Assembly (NCBI GenBank): GCA_964461295.1
Contig: CAYWTX010000494.1
Span: 1 to 11,834, forward strand
DNA length: 11,834 bases
Source of the DNA: CAYWTX01 sp964461295
GTDB taxonomy: Bacteria; Planctomycetota; Phycisphaerae; SM23-33
Reading direction: 5' to 3'
Shown: piece after piece, positions 6,412 to 11,834 of the stretch
Layout of the letters: each line of letters begins with the position of its first letter
How positions within the stretch are numbered: position 1 is the first letter of the stretch
Notes under the pieces: model-generated
The model's input: the letters and a program-made list of their open reading frames with translations, nothing else
What the model was told of the DNA's origin: nothing
Database searches by the model: none
Position numbers and translations under genes: made by a program

Positions 6412-7899
6412 ATGAGCACGACGACCATCAAGACGAGGTTCGCTCCGTCGCCAACGGGCCATCTGCACGTCGGCGGGGCCAGGACGGCATTGTTCAGCTA
6501 CCTGCTGGCGCGGCAGAAGGACGGCACGTTCCTGCTGCGCATCGAGGACACCGACCGCCAGCGCCACCAGGAAGACGCCATCCCGAAGATCATCAGCGAC
6601 CTGCGCTGGCTGGGCCTGGAGTGGGACGAGGGGATCGACCTCGACGCGGGCGGCGGCGTGGTCTCGCGCGGGCCCGACGCGCCCTACCGCCAAAGCGAGC
6701 GGCTGGAGATGTACCGCGGATACGCGGAGAAGCTTCTCGCTGCCGGGAGGGCATACTATGCCTTCGAAACCGAGCAGGAGCTGGAGGCGATGCGCGCCAA
6801 GGGCGAGGCGGCCAAGAGCGGTTTCCGCTACGCGCGGCCGGCCGTGCTGCCAACCAAGGCCGACGCCGAGCGTGCGGCGGCCGAGGGGCGCCCCGTCGTG
6901 GTGCGCCTGCTGTGCCCGGCGCGGGACGTGACGATCCACGACGACGCGTTCGGCGACGTGACGTGGCCCAACAGCGAGATGGACGACTTCGTGATTCTGA
7001 AGGCGGACGGCTACCCGACGTATCACCTGGCCAACGTGGTGGACGACGCGCTGATGGGCGTGACGTACATCATGCGCGGGCAGGAGTTCCTGGCCCAGAC
7101 CTGGCGACACGTGTTCCTGCGCGAGGCGCTGGGCTTCGCCGAACCGGGCTACTGCCACCTGCCGCTCATCATGGACATGCAGGGGCGGAAGCTGTCCAAG
7201 CGCGACGGCGACGTCGAGGTGCATTCCTTCCGCGTGCATGGCTACCTGCCCGAGGCCATGGTGAACTTCCTGGCGCTGCTGGGCTGGCGGCCGGGCGGGA
7301 ACCTCGAGCGGATGACGACGGCCGAGCTGATCGCGAGCTTCGCCGCCGACCGCGTGGGGAACTCCAACGCGAAGTTCGACCGCGAGAAGCTCCTGGCGTT
7401 CAACACCGACGCGATTGCGGCGGCGAGCGAGGACCGGCTGCTGGCTGCGTTCAGGGACTTCCTGGCGCTGAACCCGGGCTGCCCGATTCCCGCCGGCGAC
7501 GACAACCTGCTGCGGCTGGTGCTCCGCGTGAACAAGGGCTTCCGCACGTTCGCGGACATCCCGACGCGATGCGGCGTGCTGTTCGCGGCGGACGACAGTT
7601 TCGCGTTCGACCCCAAGGCCGTGGAGAAGGTGCTGGCCAAGGGCGACGGCGCCGGCTACGCGGTGCTCGCCGACCTGCGGGCGAAGCTGCCGGGCGTGGA
7701 ATGGACGGCCGAGGCGATGGAGAAGTTCCTGACGGACTACTGCACGGCCACGGGCCTGGCGATGGGCAAGGTGGCCCAGCCGCTGCGTGTGGCGGTGACG
7801 GGCACGACGATCAGCCCGGCGATCTACGACACTCTGCTTCTGCTGGGGCGCGATAGGACGCTGCGGCGGATCGAGCGGTGCCTGGCGACTCGGGAATAG
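6412..7899 (+). CDS. gltX: glutamyl-tRNA synthetase
   Basis: A 495-residue class I aminoacyl-tRNA synthetase that attaches glutamate to tRNA(Glu) in the cytosol. Motifs: RFAPSPTGHLHVGGARTALF (9-28), with HLHV (17-20) as the HIGH box; LLRIEDTD (41-48); YPTYHLANVVDDALMGVTYI (201-220); KLSKR (260-264) as the KMSKS loop; and a C-terminal anticodon-binding part with VTGTTISPAIYDTLLLLG (462-479). The length fits full GluRS and not the roughly 300-residue GluQ-type enzyme. The cysteine/histidine zinc site of E. coli GluRS (about residues 98-127 there) is absent in the corresponding region, as in many GluRS. The start at 6412 is set by the family N-terminus; an upstream GTG extension would add unrelated residues. 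Whether it discriminates tRNA(Gln) cannot be told from the sequence. It is divergent from kdp and followed after 65 bases by the antitoxin gene. Confidence 0.97.
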   Translation: MSTTTIKTRFAPSPTGHLHVGGARTALFSYLLARQKDGTFLLRIEDTDRQRHQEDAIPKIISDLRWLGLEWDEGIDLDAGGGVVSRGPDAPYRQSERLEMYRGYAEKLLAAGRAYYAFETEQELEAMRAKGEAAKSGFRYARPAVLPTKADAERAAAEGRPVVVRLLCPARDVTIHDDAFGDVTWPNSEMDDFVILKADGYPTYHLANVVDDALMGVTYIMRGQEFLAQTWRHVFLREALGFAEPGYCHLPLIMDMQGRKLSKRDGDVEVHSFRVHGYLPEAMVNFLALLGWRPGGNLERMTTAELIASFAADRVGNSNAKFDREKLLAFNTDAIAAASEDRLLAAFRDFLALNPGCPIPAGDDNLLRLVLRVNKGFRTFADIPTRCGVLFAADDSFAFDPKAVEKVLAKGDGAGYAVLADLRAKLPGVEWTAEAMEKFLTDYCTATGLAMGKVAQPLRVAVTGTTISPAIYDTLLLLGRDRTLRRIERCLATRE

Positions 7900-7902
7900 G
7901 GC

Positions 7903-7931
7903 TTGTTGGTGACGGCAGATGTGGCTACAAT
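7903..7931 (+). promoter_or_regulatory. candidate sigma-70 promoter of the antitoxin-pfkB operon
   Basis: TTGTTG (7903-7908) and TACAAT (7926-7931) are separated by exactly 17 bases. The -10 matches consensus at five of six positions, the -35 at three of six. It begins 4 bases after the gltX stop, and the -10 lies inside the first operator-like repeat, as expected for an autoregulated antitoxin promoter. Confidence 0.5.
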
Positions 7932-7954
7932 GGCGGCGAAAGTGGCCACATTGG
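7921..7954 (+). promoter_or_regulatory. paired operator-like repeats over the antitoxin promoter
   Basis: Two copies of a 13-base motif, GTGGCTACAATGG (7921-7933) and GTGGCCACATTGG (7942-7954), match at 11 of 13 positions and start 21 bases apart, two helical turns. Each core is palindromic or nearly so (GTGGCCAC at 7942-7949 is perfect), so ATGTGGC (7919-7925) and GCCACAT (7945-7951) also form an inverted repeat. The first copy covers the -10 hexamer; the second ends just before the antitoxin start. Phd/YefM proteins repress their own promoters by binding such paired sites, so this is a likely autoregulatory operator. Binding is inferred. Confidence 0.55.
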
Positions 7955-7964
7955 AACACAAGTG

Positions 7965-8243
7965 ATGACAACGGTGGGCATCCGAGAACTCAGGAACCAT
8001 TTCAGTCGGTACATGGCTGCGGTAAAGCGGGGAGAGGCCATCGTCATTACCGACCGGGGCAACGCAGTCGCCCGGATCTCACCTGGGCCGTGCGAGGAAG
8101 ACCCCATACTGCGGAAGCTCGCTCCTGCGATCGCGGCGGGGACGATTCGACCGGGAACCTTCCCTCGGGCCAGGCATCCCCATAGGCCCGTGGCAGCCAA
8201 GGGCAAGCCGGGCTCGCAGCAACTGGTTGAGGATCGCCGGTGA
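7965..8243 (+). CDS. type II antitoxin, Phd/YefM family
   Basis: A 92-residue protein whose N-terminal half is a clear Phd/YefM DNA-binding domain: MTTVGIRELRNHFSRYMAAV, then KRGEAIVITDRGNAVARI (21-38). The C-terminal half (about 45-92) is rich in Pro, Arg and Lys and should be the flexible toxin-binding tail. Antitoxins of this family neutralise a partner toxin and repress their own promoter. The ATG at 7965 fits the family start and has GGAAC about 7 bases upstream; an upstream in-frame start at 7878 would lie in gltX. The stop overlaps the GTG start of a PIN-toxin stub as GTGA. The antitoxin looks intact while its toxin is gutted, so it survives as an orphan, perhaps retained as a repressor or as protection against related toxins. 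Confidence 0.85.
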   Translation: MTTVGIRELRNHFSRYMAAVKRGEAIVITDRGNAVARISPGPCEEDPILRKLAPAIAAGTIRPGTFPRARHPHRPVAAKGKPGSQQLVEDRR

Positions 8244-8377
8244 TTGCCTACGTTGATTCCTGTTTCCTGGCTGACTTGGTCTCAGTGGGAGAAATGGAGT
8301 TCTGGGCCGCCGACAAGGAACTGTGCGTTGCAGCCAACGCATACGGTTTTGCGGTGAGGCCAAGCGAGGCCCAATGA
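8240..8377 (+). pseudogene. VapC-type PIN-domain toxin with large in-frame internal deletion
   Basis: A 45-codon frame starts at GTG 8240, overlapping the antitoxin stop. It begins VIAYVDSCFLADLV, the first strand of a PIN domain with the first catalytic aspartate (D6). After a short SVGEM junction it continues EFWAADKELCVAANAYGFAV, which resembles the last conserved block of PIN domains (ADxxL...A...G). A whole VapC has about 125-140 residues, so roughly 85-95, including the central acidic residues, are missing, and no other frame in these 138 bases carries them. The remnant should have no RNase activity. Its reading frame was preserved, and its stop overlaps the pfkB start as ATGA. Another reading is a genuine small protein of unknown role, which I think less likely given PIN-like sequence at both ends. 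Confidence 0.7.
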
Positions 8378-9279
8378 GTCTTCTTGTGACCGGAAGCATC
8401 GGGATTGACACGGTGGAGGCGCCAAGCGGAAGGGCCGTTGAAGCGCTGGGCGGTTCGAGCGTCTACTTCGCCTGGGCGGCCAGCTACTTCACGCCCGTGC
8501 GTTTCGTGGGCGTCGTCGGAGAGGATGTGCCACCCGACTTCCTCAAGCCCCTCCACGACAACCCCCGCATCGACATGTCGGGGCTGGAGGTGCGGGCCGG
8601 CAGCCGCACGTTCCGCTGGCACGGGCGCTACCACGACGACGTCAACATCCGCGACACCGTGGGCGTCGAACTGAACGTCCTGGGCGAGGCTGGCCCGGCC
8701 ATCCCGAAAAAGTTCCGCGACAGCCGCTTCGTGTTCCTCGCCAACACCCACCCCGACCTGCAAATGGAGTTGCTCGGCCAACTCGATGGGCCGGCGCTCG
8801 TCGTGGCCGACACGATGGACCTGTGGATCACCACGCAGCGCGATTCGCTGACGCGGCTGATCGAACGCGTCGACGGCCTGGTCCTGAACGACTCGGAGGC
8901 TCGCCTGCTGAGCGGCGACCCCAACCTGATCGCGGCCGGCATGTCCATCGCGGAGATGGTCAACTCCTTCGTGGTGGTGAAGAAGGGCGAGCACGGCAGC
9001 ATCCTGTTCGCCGACGGGGCAGCCTTCCCGCTGCCGAGCTACCCGGCCCGCCGCGTGGTCGATCCCACCGGCGCCGGCGACAGTTTCGCCGGAGCGATGA
9101 TGGGCTGCCTGGCCGCCCTTGGCCGGCACAAGACCGAGGACCTCCTGCCGGCGATGGCCTATGGGACGGTGGTGGCGTCGTTCACGCTGGAGGATTTCTC
9201 GCTGAACGGCCTGCTGCGGACCACCCGCACGGACATCGACGAGCGGCTGGGGCAGTTCCGCAAGATGGTGAGTTTCTGA
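8374..9279 (+). CDS. PfkB-family carbohydrate/nucleoside kinase
   Basis: A 301-residue ribokinase-like kinase, normal length for the family, expected to phosphorylate a sugar or nucleoside hydroxyl with ATP in the cytosol. It shows the N-terminal LLVTGSIGIDTVEAPSG strand, the substrate-side GGSSVYFAWAASYF (26-39), LNDSEARLL (171-179), VVKKGEHGSILF (201-212) and the signature DPTGAGDSFAGAMMG (230-244), with D236 as the likely catalytic base in the GAGD anion hole. The substrate cannot be read from the sequence. The start at 8374 gives MSLLVTGSIG, typical of the family, and overlaps the toxin stub's stop; an upstream in-frame ATG lies inside the stub. It is followed by crcB with a 1-base gap, so it is co-transcribed with that gene and possibly with the antitoxin. 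Confidence 0.92.
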   Translation: MSLLVTGSIGIDTVEAPSGRAVEALGGSSVYFAWAASYFTPVRFVGVVGEDVPPDFLKPLHDNPRIDMSGLEVRAGSRTFRWHGRYHDDVNIRDTVGVELNVLGEAGPAIPKKFRDSRFVFLANTHPDLQMELLGQLDGPALVVADTMDLWITTQRDSLTRLIERVDGLVLNDSEARLLSGDPNLIAAGMSIAEMVNSFVVVKKGEHGSILFADGAAFPLPSYPARRVVDPTGAGDSFAGAMMGCLAALGRHKTEDLLPAMAYGTVVASFTLEDFSLNGLLRTTRTDIDERLGQFRKMVSF

Positions 9280-9280
9280 C

Positions 9281-9655
9281 ATGCTGGGCAAGCTGGCGGC
9301 ATTGGCGGCGGCGGGGGCGCTGGGCACGCTGGCCCGCTATGGGCTGAGCGGGCTGGTGCAGCGCGGGTTGGGCGCATCTTTCCCATGGGGCACGCTGGCC
9401 GTCAATGCTCTGGGCTGCCTGGCGTTCGGAGTGTTCTGGGCCGCCGCCGGCCAGCGGCTCATCAGCGGCGAGATGCGCACCATCGTCCTGATCGGTTTCA
9501 TGGGCGCGTTCACGACGTTCTCGACTCTAGCGGCCGAGAGCGGACAACTGCTGGCCGACCGCGAGTGGGCGATGGCGCTGGCGAACGTCCTGCTGCACAA
9601 CGTGGGCGGGATCGTCCTGTTCTTCGCGGGCGCCGCCCTGGGCCGCTTGCTCTGA
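9281..9655 (+). CDS. crcB: fluoride ion channel/exporter CrcB (Fluc)
   Basis: A 124-residue four-helix membrane protein that lets toxic F- leave the cell. Conserved motifs: GTLARYGLSG (15-24, with R19), GTLAVNALGCLAFG (37-50, with pore asparagine N42) and GFMGAFTTFSTLAAES (72-87), containing the two phenylalanines of the fluoride path (F77, F80). A single full-length gene points to a dual-topology homodimer rather than a paired heterodimer. It begins 1 base after the pfkB stop. No fluoride riboswitch is visible before it or at the operon head, so fluoride control, if any, is not evident. A DUF190 gene follows after 16 bases, a common partner of CrcB. Confidence 0.95.
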   Translation: MLGKLAALAAAGALGTLARYGLSGLVQRGLGASFPWGTLAVNALGCLAFGVFWAAAGQRLISGEMRTIVLIGFMGAFTTFSTLAAESGQLLADREWAMALANVLLHNVGGIVLFFAGAALGRLL

Positions 9656-9671
9656 CGACCGGAGGCACGCT

Positions 9672-10028
9672 ATGCACCTGCCGCACGAATCCGAACTGCT
9701 GCGAATCTTCATCGGCGAGACGGACAAGCATCGCGGCCGAGCGCTGTACGAGGTGATCGTCGAACTCGCGCGGAAGCGGGGCCTGGCCGGGGCGACGGTG
9801 CTTCGCGGGGTGATGGGGTACGGGGCGAACAGCCGCGTGCACACCGCGAAGATCCTGCGCCTGTCGGAGGACCTGCCGGTGGTGATCGAGATCGTGGACA
9901 AGCCCGAGCGGATCGCGATGCTGCTTCCGGAGATCGACGCGATGATCCAAGAGGGCCTGGTCACGCTGGAGAAAGTTCGCGTGATCGCCTACCGCCACGG
10001 CGCCCCGTCGCCCGGCGAAGTGGCGTGA
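9672..10028 (+). CDS. DUF190 (PII-like) protein next to CrcB
   Basis: A 118-residue soluble protein of the DUF190 family. The N-terminal SELLRIFIGETDKHRGRALY (7-26) followed by VIVELARKRGLAGATVLRGV (28-47), MGYGANSRVHT (48-58) and LPVVIEIVD (68-76) are the family hallmarks. The fold is ferredoxin-like and related to PII signalling proteins. The function is unknown, but the gene is often adjacent to or fused with crcB, suggesting a regulatory or sensing role in fluoride export. GGAGG lies about 7 bases before the ATG. A gap of 96 bases separates it from the HAD gene, and I see nothing convincing in that gap except the HAD ribosome site and perhaps a weak promoter. Confidence 0.93.
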   Translation: MHLPHESELLRIFIGETDKHRGRALYEVIVELARKRGLAGATVLRGVMGYGANSRVHTAKILRLSEDLPVVIEIVDKPERIAMLLPEIDAMIQEGLVTLEKVRVIAYRHGAPSPGEVA

Positions 10029-10124
10029 TGCGCGATGCCCCGCCATCGGGAAACCCCTTGTTCCGCCCGGCTGTCTCCGGTCTACTACCTGCCTTCGCGG
10101 CCATTCCGGCAGAAGGTTCACCGC

Positions 10125-11066
10125 ATGACGCGGCATGACGGCATTGCGCAACTGAAGGCGTTCGGCAAGACGAAGGGCTTCTTCGTCGGCGTCGACAGCG
10201 ATGGCTGCGCGCTGGACACCATGGAGATCAAGCAGCAGGAGTGCTTCATCCCCTGCACGATCCTGCACTACCGCCTCCAGGCCGTGTCGCGGTTCGTCCG
10301 CGAGACCGAAGGCTGGGTGAGCCTCCACAGCCACTGGCGCGGGAGCAATCGCTTCCCGGCGCTGGTCAAGACGCTGGACCTGCTGGCCGAGCGGCCGGAG
10401 TGCATCGAGCGCGGCTACAAGGCGCCCGACGTGGCCGCGCTGCGGCAGTGGATCCGGCAGGACAGCCAGCTCGGCAACCCGGCCCTGGAGGCGAAGGTGG
10501 CCGCCACGGGCGACGGCGTGCTCGCCCGGGCCCTCGCCTGGTCGCGGGACGTCAACACCGCCATCGAGCGGATCGTCTTCGGCGTGCCCCCCTTCCCGCA
10601 CGTCCGCGAGGCCCTGGCCGCCCTGCAGGACGCCGCCGACGTGGTGATCGTCTCGGCCACGCCGCACGAAGCCCTCCTCCGCGAGTGGCAGGAGCACGAC
10701 CTGGCCCGGTACGCCAAGATGATCTGCGGCCAGGAACTGGGCACGAAGAAGGACCACCTGCAACATGTGGCCGGTGGCAAGTACGCGCCGGACAACTGCC
10801 TGATGGTGGGCGACGCGATGGGCGATCTGCGCGCCGCACGCGCCAACGGCATGTGCTTCTACCCGATCAATCCCGGCCACGAGGCCCAGTCGTGGCAGCG
10901 GTTCCGCGACGAAGCGATGGGGCTGTTCCTGGCCGGGCGCTACCGCGGAGCGTACGAGGACAAGCTGATCGGCGAATTCGAGGACCTCCTGCCGACCACC
11001 CCGCCATGGAAGCGGGTGGTTGATGGCCTACCCGCTTCAGCGGGTAGGGCTCTTGCTGAAAGCTGA
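10125..11066 (+). CDS. HAD-superfamily phosphatase, planctomycete/verrucomicrobial type
   Basis: A 313-residue HAD hydrolase. Motif I is VGVDSDGCALDT (D24 nucleophile, D26 acid/base); motif II is VVIVSATPHE (S177); motif III is in GTKKDHL (K208 or K209); motif IV is LMVGDAMGDLRAA (D230, D234). A long cap (about 33-150) with WRGSNRFPALVKTLDLL separates motifs I and II. I recall close relatives in Planctomycetota, Verrucomicrobiota and Lentisphaerota near sugar kinases and isomerases, so a small phosphorylated metabolite, perhaps a sugar phosphate, is a reasonable but unproven substrate. The ATG at 10125 is preferred because AGAAGG sits 8 bases upstream; a frame opening at 10035 adds 30 residues without domain character. 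The final residues (about 291-308) are encoded by two stem-loops, so the C-terminal tail may be repeat-derived. Confidence 0.88.
   Translation: MTRHDGIAQLKAFGKTKGFFVGVDSDGCALDTMEIKQQECFIPCTILHYRLQAVSRFVRETEGWVSLHSHWRGSNRFPALVKTLDLLAERPECIERGYKAPDVAALRQWIRQDSQLGNPALEAKVAATGDGVLARALAWSRDVNTAIERIVFGVPPFPHVREALAALQDAADVVIVSATPHEALLREWQEHDLARYAKMICGQELGTKKDHLQHVAGGKYAPDNCLMVGDAMGDLRAARANGMCFYPINPGHEAQSWQRFRDEAMGLFLAGRYRGAYEDKLIGEFEDLLPTTPPWKRVVDGLPASAGRALAES
10995..11048 (+). repeat. two tandem related stem-loops at the HAD/cupin junction
   Basis: Hairpin 1 pairs ACCACCCCGC (10995-11004) with GCGGGTGGT (11012-11020), 9 bp with one bulged C and a 7-base loop. Hairpin 2 pairs CCTACCCGC (11027-11035) with GCGGGTAGG (11040-11048), 9 perfect bp with loop TTCA. 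The arms are alike, and the one differing pair changes from C-G to T-A on both sides, which looks like covariation. AAGCGGGT (11010-11017) can also pair with ACCCGCTT (11030-11037), which would break both hairpins. No T-run follows, so this is not a standard terminator. A REP-type repeat or an RNA control element is possible. Confidence 0.65.
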
Positions 11067-11068
11067 CG

Positions 11069-11725
11069 ATGCCCGTCATCAAGCCCGGACAACCTATGCC
11101 GCTCTGGTGCGAGTTGGAGCACTTCGAGGTCGTCACGCTGCCCAAGGGCGGCCGGCACGTCTTCCCGCGCCGCTCGCGCAAGGAGAAGCTCATCGTCGCG
11201 CGCGGGCGGTGCACCGTGGCCTGCGCCGACCGGGCGGGCGAGGCCGCGGCCGGGGCGAATCTCGACCTGCTCGCGCCCGAGGGGCAGTTGGAGGTGCTGG
11301 ACGTGGCGGAGCCCGCGAAGTTGGTTCGCCTGGCCGGGCGATGGGGCGAGGAGATCGGCGGCAGCGGGCTGTTCAGCGTCGTGGCGGCCGACAAACGCGA
11401 GGACCCCGGCCTGGCGCTGGGGTTCGTCAAGAACACCTCCTTCGACAACCACTACCACGACTGTGACGAGTACTGGGTGATCGTCGAGGGCAGCGGGGCC
11501 GTCGTGACCGAAGGCAGACGTTACGCGGTGTCTCCCGGCGACTGCGTGGCCACCGGTATGGGACACCACCACGACTTCACGGAAGTGGAGCAACCTGTCC
11601 TGGCCGCGAGGATTGAAACAACTTTGGGCGGCCGCAAACGGCGCGGCCATCTGTGGACCCATCGCGACGGCAAGGCCGAGGCGCGAGTTGAGAGACCACT
11701 GCTGTCCAAGATAATCGCGGCGTAG
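11069..11725 (+). CDS. two-domain cupin (bicupin) protein of unknown substrate
   Basis: A 218-residue cytosolic cupin. The C-terminal domain keeps the metal-site motifs: FDNHYHDCDEYWVIVEGSG (125-143), giving H128, H130 and E134, and SPGDCVATGMGHHHDF (155-170), giving the distal histidine (one of H166-H168). The N-terminal half (about 15-95) looks like a second, degenerate cupin barrel without the HxH...E set. Such proteins bind a metal and act as sugar-related isomerases, epimerases, dioxygenases or regulators; none can be chosen here. It starts 2 bases after the HAD stop and probably shares its transcript, so it may act in the same pathway as the HAD and PfkB proteins. The start ATG is the nearest to the HAD stop; no strong ribosome site is seen, so coupling is likely. 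Confidence 0.85.
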   Translation: MPVIKPGQPMPLWCELEHFEVVTLPKGGRHVFPRRSRKEKLIVARGRCTVACADRAGEAAAGANLDLLAPEGQLEVLDVAEPAKLVRLAGRWGEEIGGSGLFSVVAADKREDPGLALGFVKNTSFDNHYHDCDEYWVIVEGSGAVVTEGRRYAVSPGDCVATGMGHHHDFTEVEQPVLAARIETTLGGRKRRGHLWTHRDGKAEARVERPLLSKIIAA

Positions 11726-11782
11726 TGTCCTGCCTGGCTTTTCGGGGGTGATTGTCCTCGGATTCCTGGGTTTTGGACGGCC
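11726..11782. other. short intergenic stretch after the cupin gene
   Basis: I find no ribosome site, convincing promoter or terminator hairpin with a T-run here. It may be the tail of the operon transcript or the gap between converging genes. Confidence 0.4.
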
Positions 11783-11834
11783 TCAAGCCTTCCTGCGACT
11801 GGCTTTCGGCCCGTCCTTCGCCGCCGCCGTTTCA
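11783..11834 (-). CDS. possible C-terminal end of a converging minus-strand gene
   Basis: Read on the minus strand from the right edge, one frame gives ETAAAKDGPKASRRKA and then TGA at 11785-11783. A basic Ala/Lys/Arg tail like this is common at the ends of bacterial proteins, and the frame is open to the edge. With only 16 codons visible it could be chance. If real, it converges on the cupin gene with 57 bases between them, where I see no clear terminator. Confidence 0.25.
   Translation of the reverse strand, partial: ETAAAKDGPKASRRKA

Noticed and set aside
5947..7971. A 674-codon minus-strand open frame antisense to gltX, and a 411-codon plus-strand frame at 6621-7856
   Set aside because: Both overlap gltX, which has every family motif. 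Their products are Arg/Gly/Ala/His-rich with no recognisable domain, typical of alternative frames in high-GC DNA. Only the last 33 codons of the first (5947-6045), with their own ribosome site, are kept as the miniprotein.
9260..9281. A fluoride (crcB) riboswitch before crcB
   Set aside because: crcB starts 1 base after pfkB with no room for the roughly 60-base aptamer outside coding sequence, and no match is visible at 7900-7964.
9510..10880. A 456-codon minus-strand open frame across crcB, DUF190 and HAD
   Set aside because: It crosses three real genes and has biased composition and no domain features; a GC-rich antisense artefact.
11027..11060. Rho-independent terminator after HAD
   Set aside because: The 9-bp hairpin is strong but is followed by GGCTCTTGCTG with no T-run, lies inside the reading frame, and the cupin gene follows directly.
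1..11834. CRISPR arrays, tRNA or rRNA genes, complete insertion sequences
   Set aside because: No regularly spaced repeats, tRNA-like cloverleaf or T-loop sequence, rRNA segments or transposase motifs were seen on reading both strands; tRNAscan-SE and Infernal could confirm this.

Overview
This is a high-GC bacterial window with tightly packed genes in two divergent blocks. Most of it is GC-rich; one 60-base stretch inside kdpB is 75% GC by my count. The gene content (Kdp potassium pump, glutamyl-tRNA synthetase, PfkB kinase, fluoride exporter, and a HAD/cupin pair of a type I associate with Planctomycetota, Verrucomicrobiota and Lentisphaerota) suggests an environmental Gram-negative bacterium, perhaps a planctomycete. 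That assignment rests on recalled protein similarity and is tentative.

Left block (minus strand, read from about 6045 down to 1): a 32-residue membrane miniprotein, then kdpF, kdpA, kdpB and kdpC, with overlaps or gaps of 11 bases or less. Together they encode the high-affinity K+-importing P-type ATPase. No KdpD/KdpE sensor pair follows. Instead, 61 bases after kdpC, lies a two-gene cassette: an AAA/ABC-type ATPase and, with an ATGA overlap, the first 53 codons of a DUF4276 (Toprim-like) protein cut by the window edge. This pairing resembles ATPase + Toprim anti-phage modules, and part of the ATPase gene is clearly AT-richer than its neighbours.

Centre: a 366-base divergent intergenic region (6046-6411) holds the kdp leader, a 16-bp perfect palindrome and a possible REP-like remnant. 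It is followed on the plus strand by gltX, which may be leaderless.

Right block (plus strand, 7900 to 11725): a promoter with two 13-bp operator-like direct repeats 21 bp apart precedes an intact Phd/YefM antitoxin. The overlapping VapC-type PIN toxin has lost almost all of its interior and survives as a 45-codon in-frame stub. The stub's stop codon overlaps the start of a PfkB kinase, so the antitoxin promoter may now drive a metabolic operon: pfkB, crcB (fluoride channel), DUF190, a HAD phosphatase and a bicupin. Two related stem-loops with a covarying base pair sit at the HAD/cupin junction. The last 109 bases hold no complete gene, though the end of a converging minus-strand gene may enter at the right edge.

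The points most worth following are the ATPase + DUF4276 pair, the gutted toxin with its retained operator, the paired hairpins and the Kdp-linked miniprotein.
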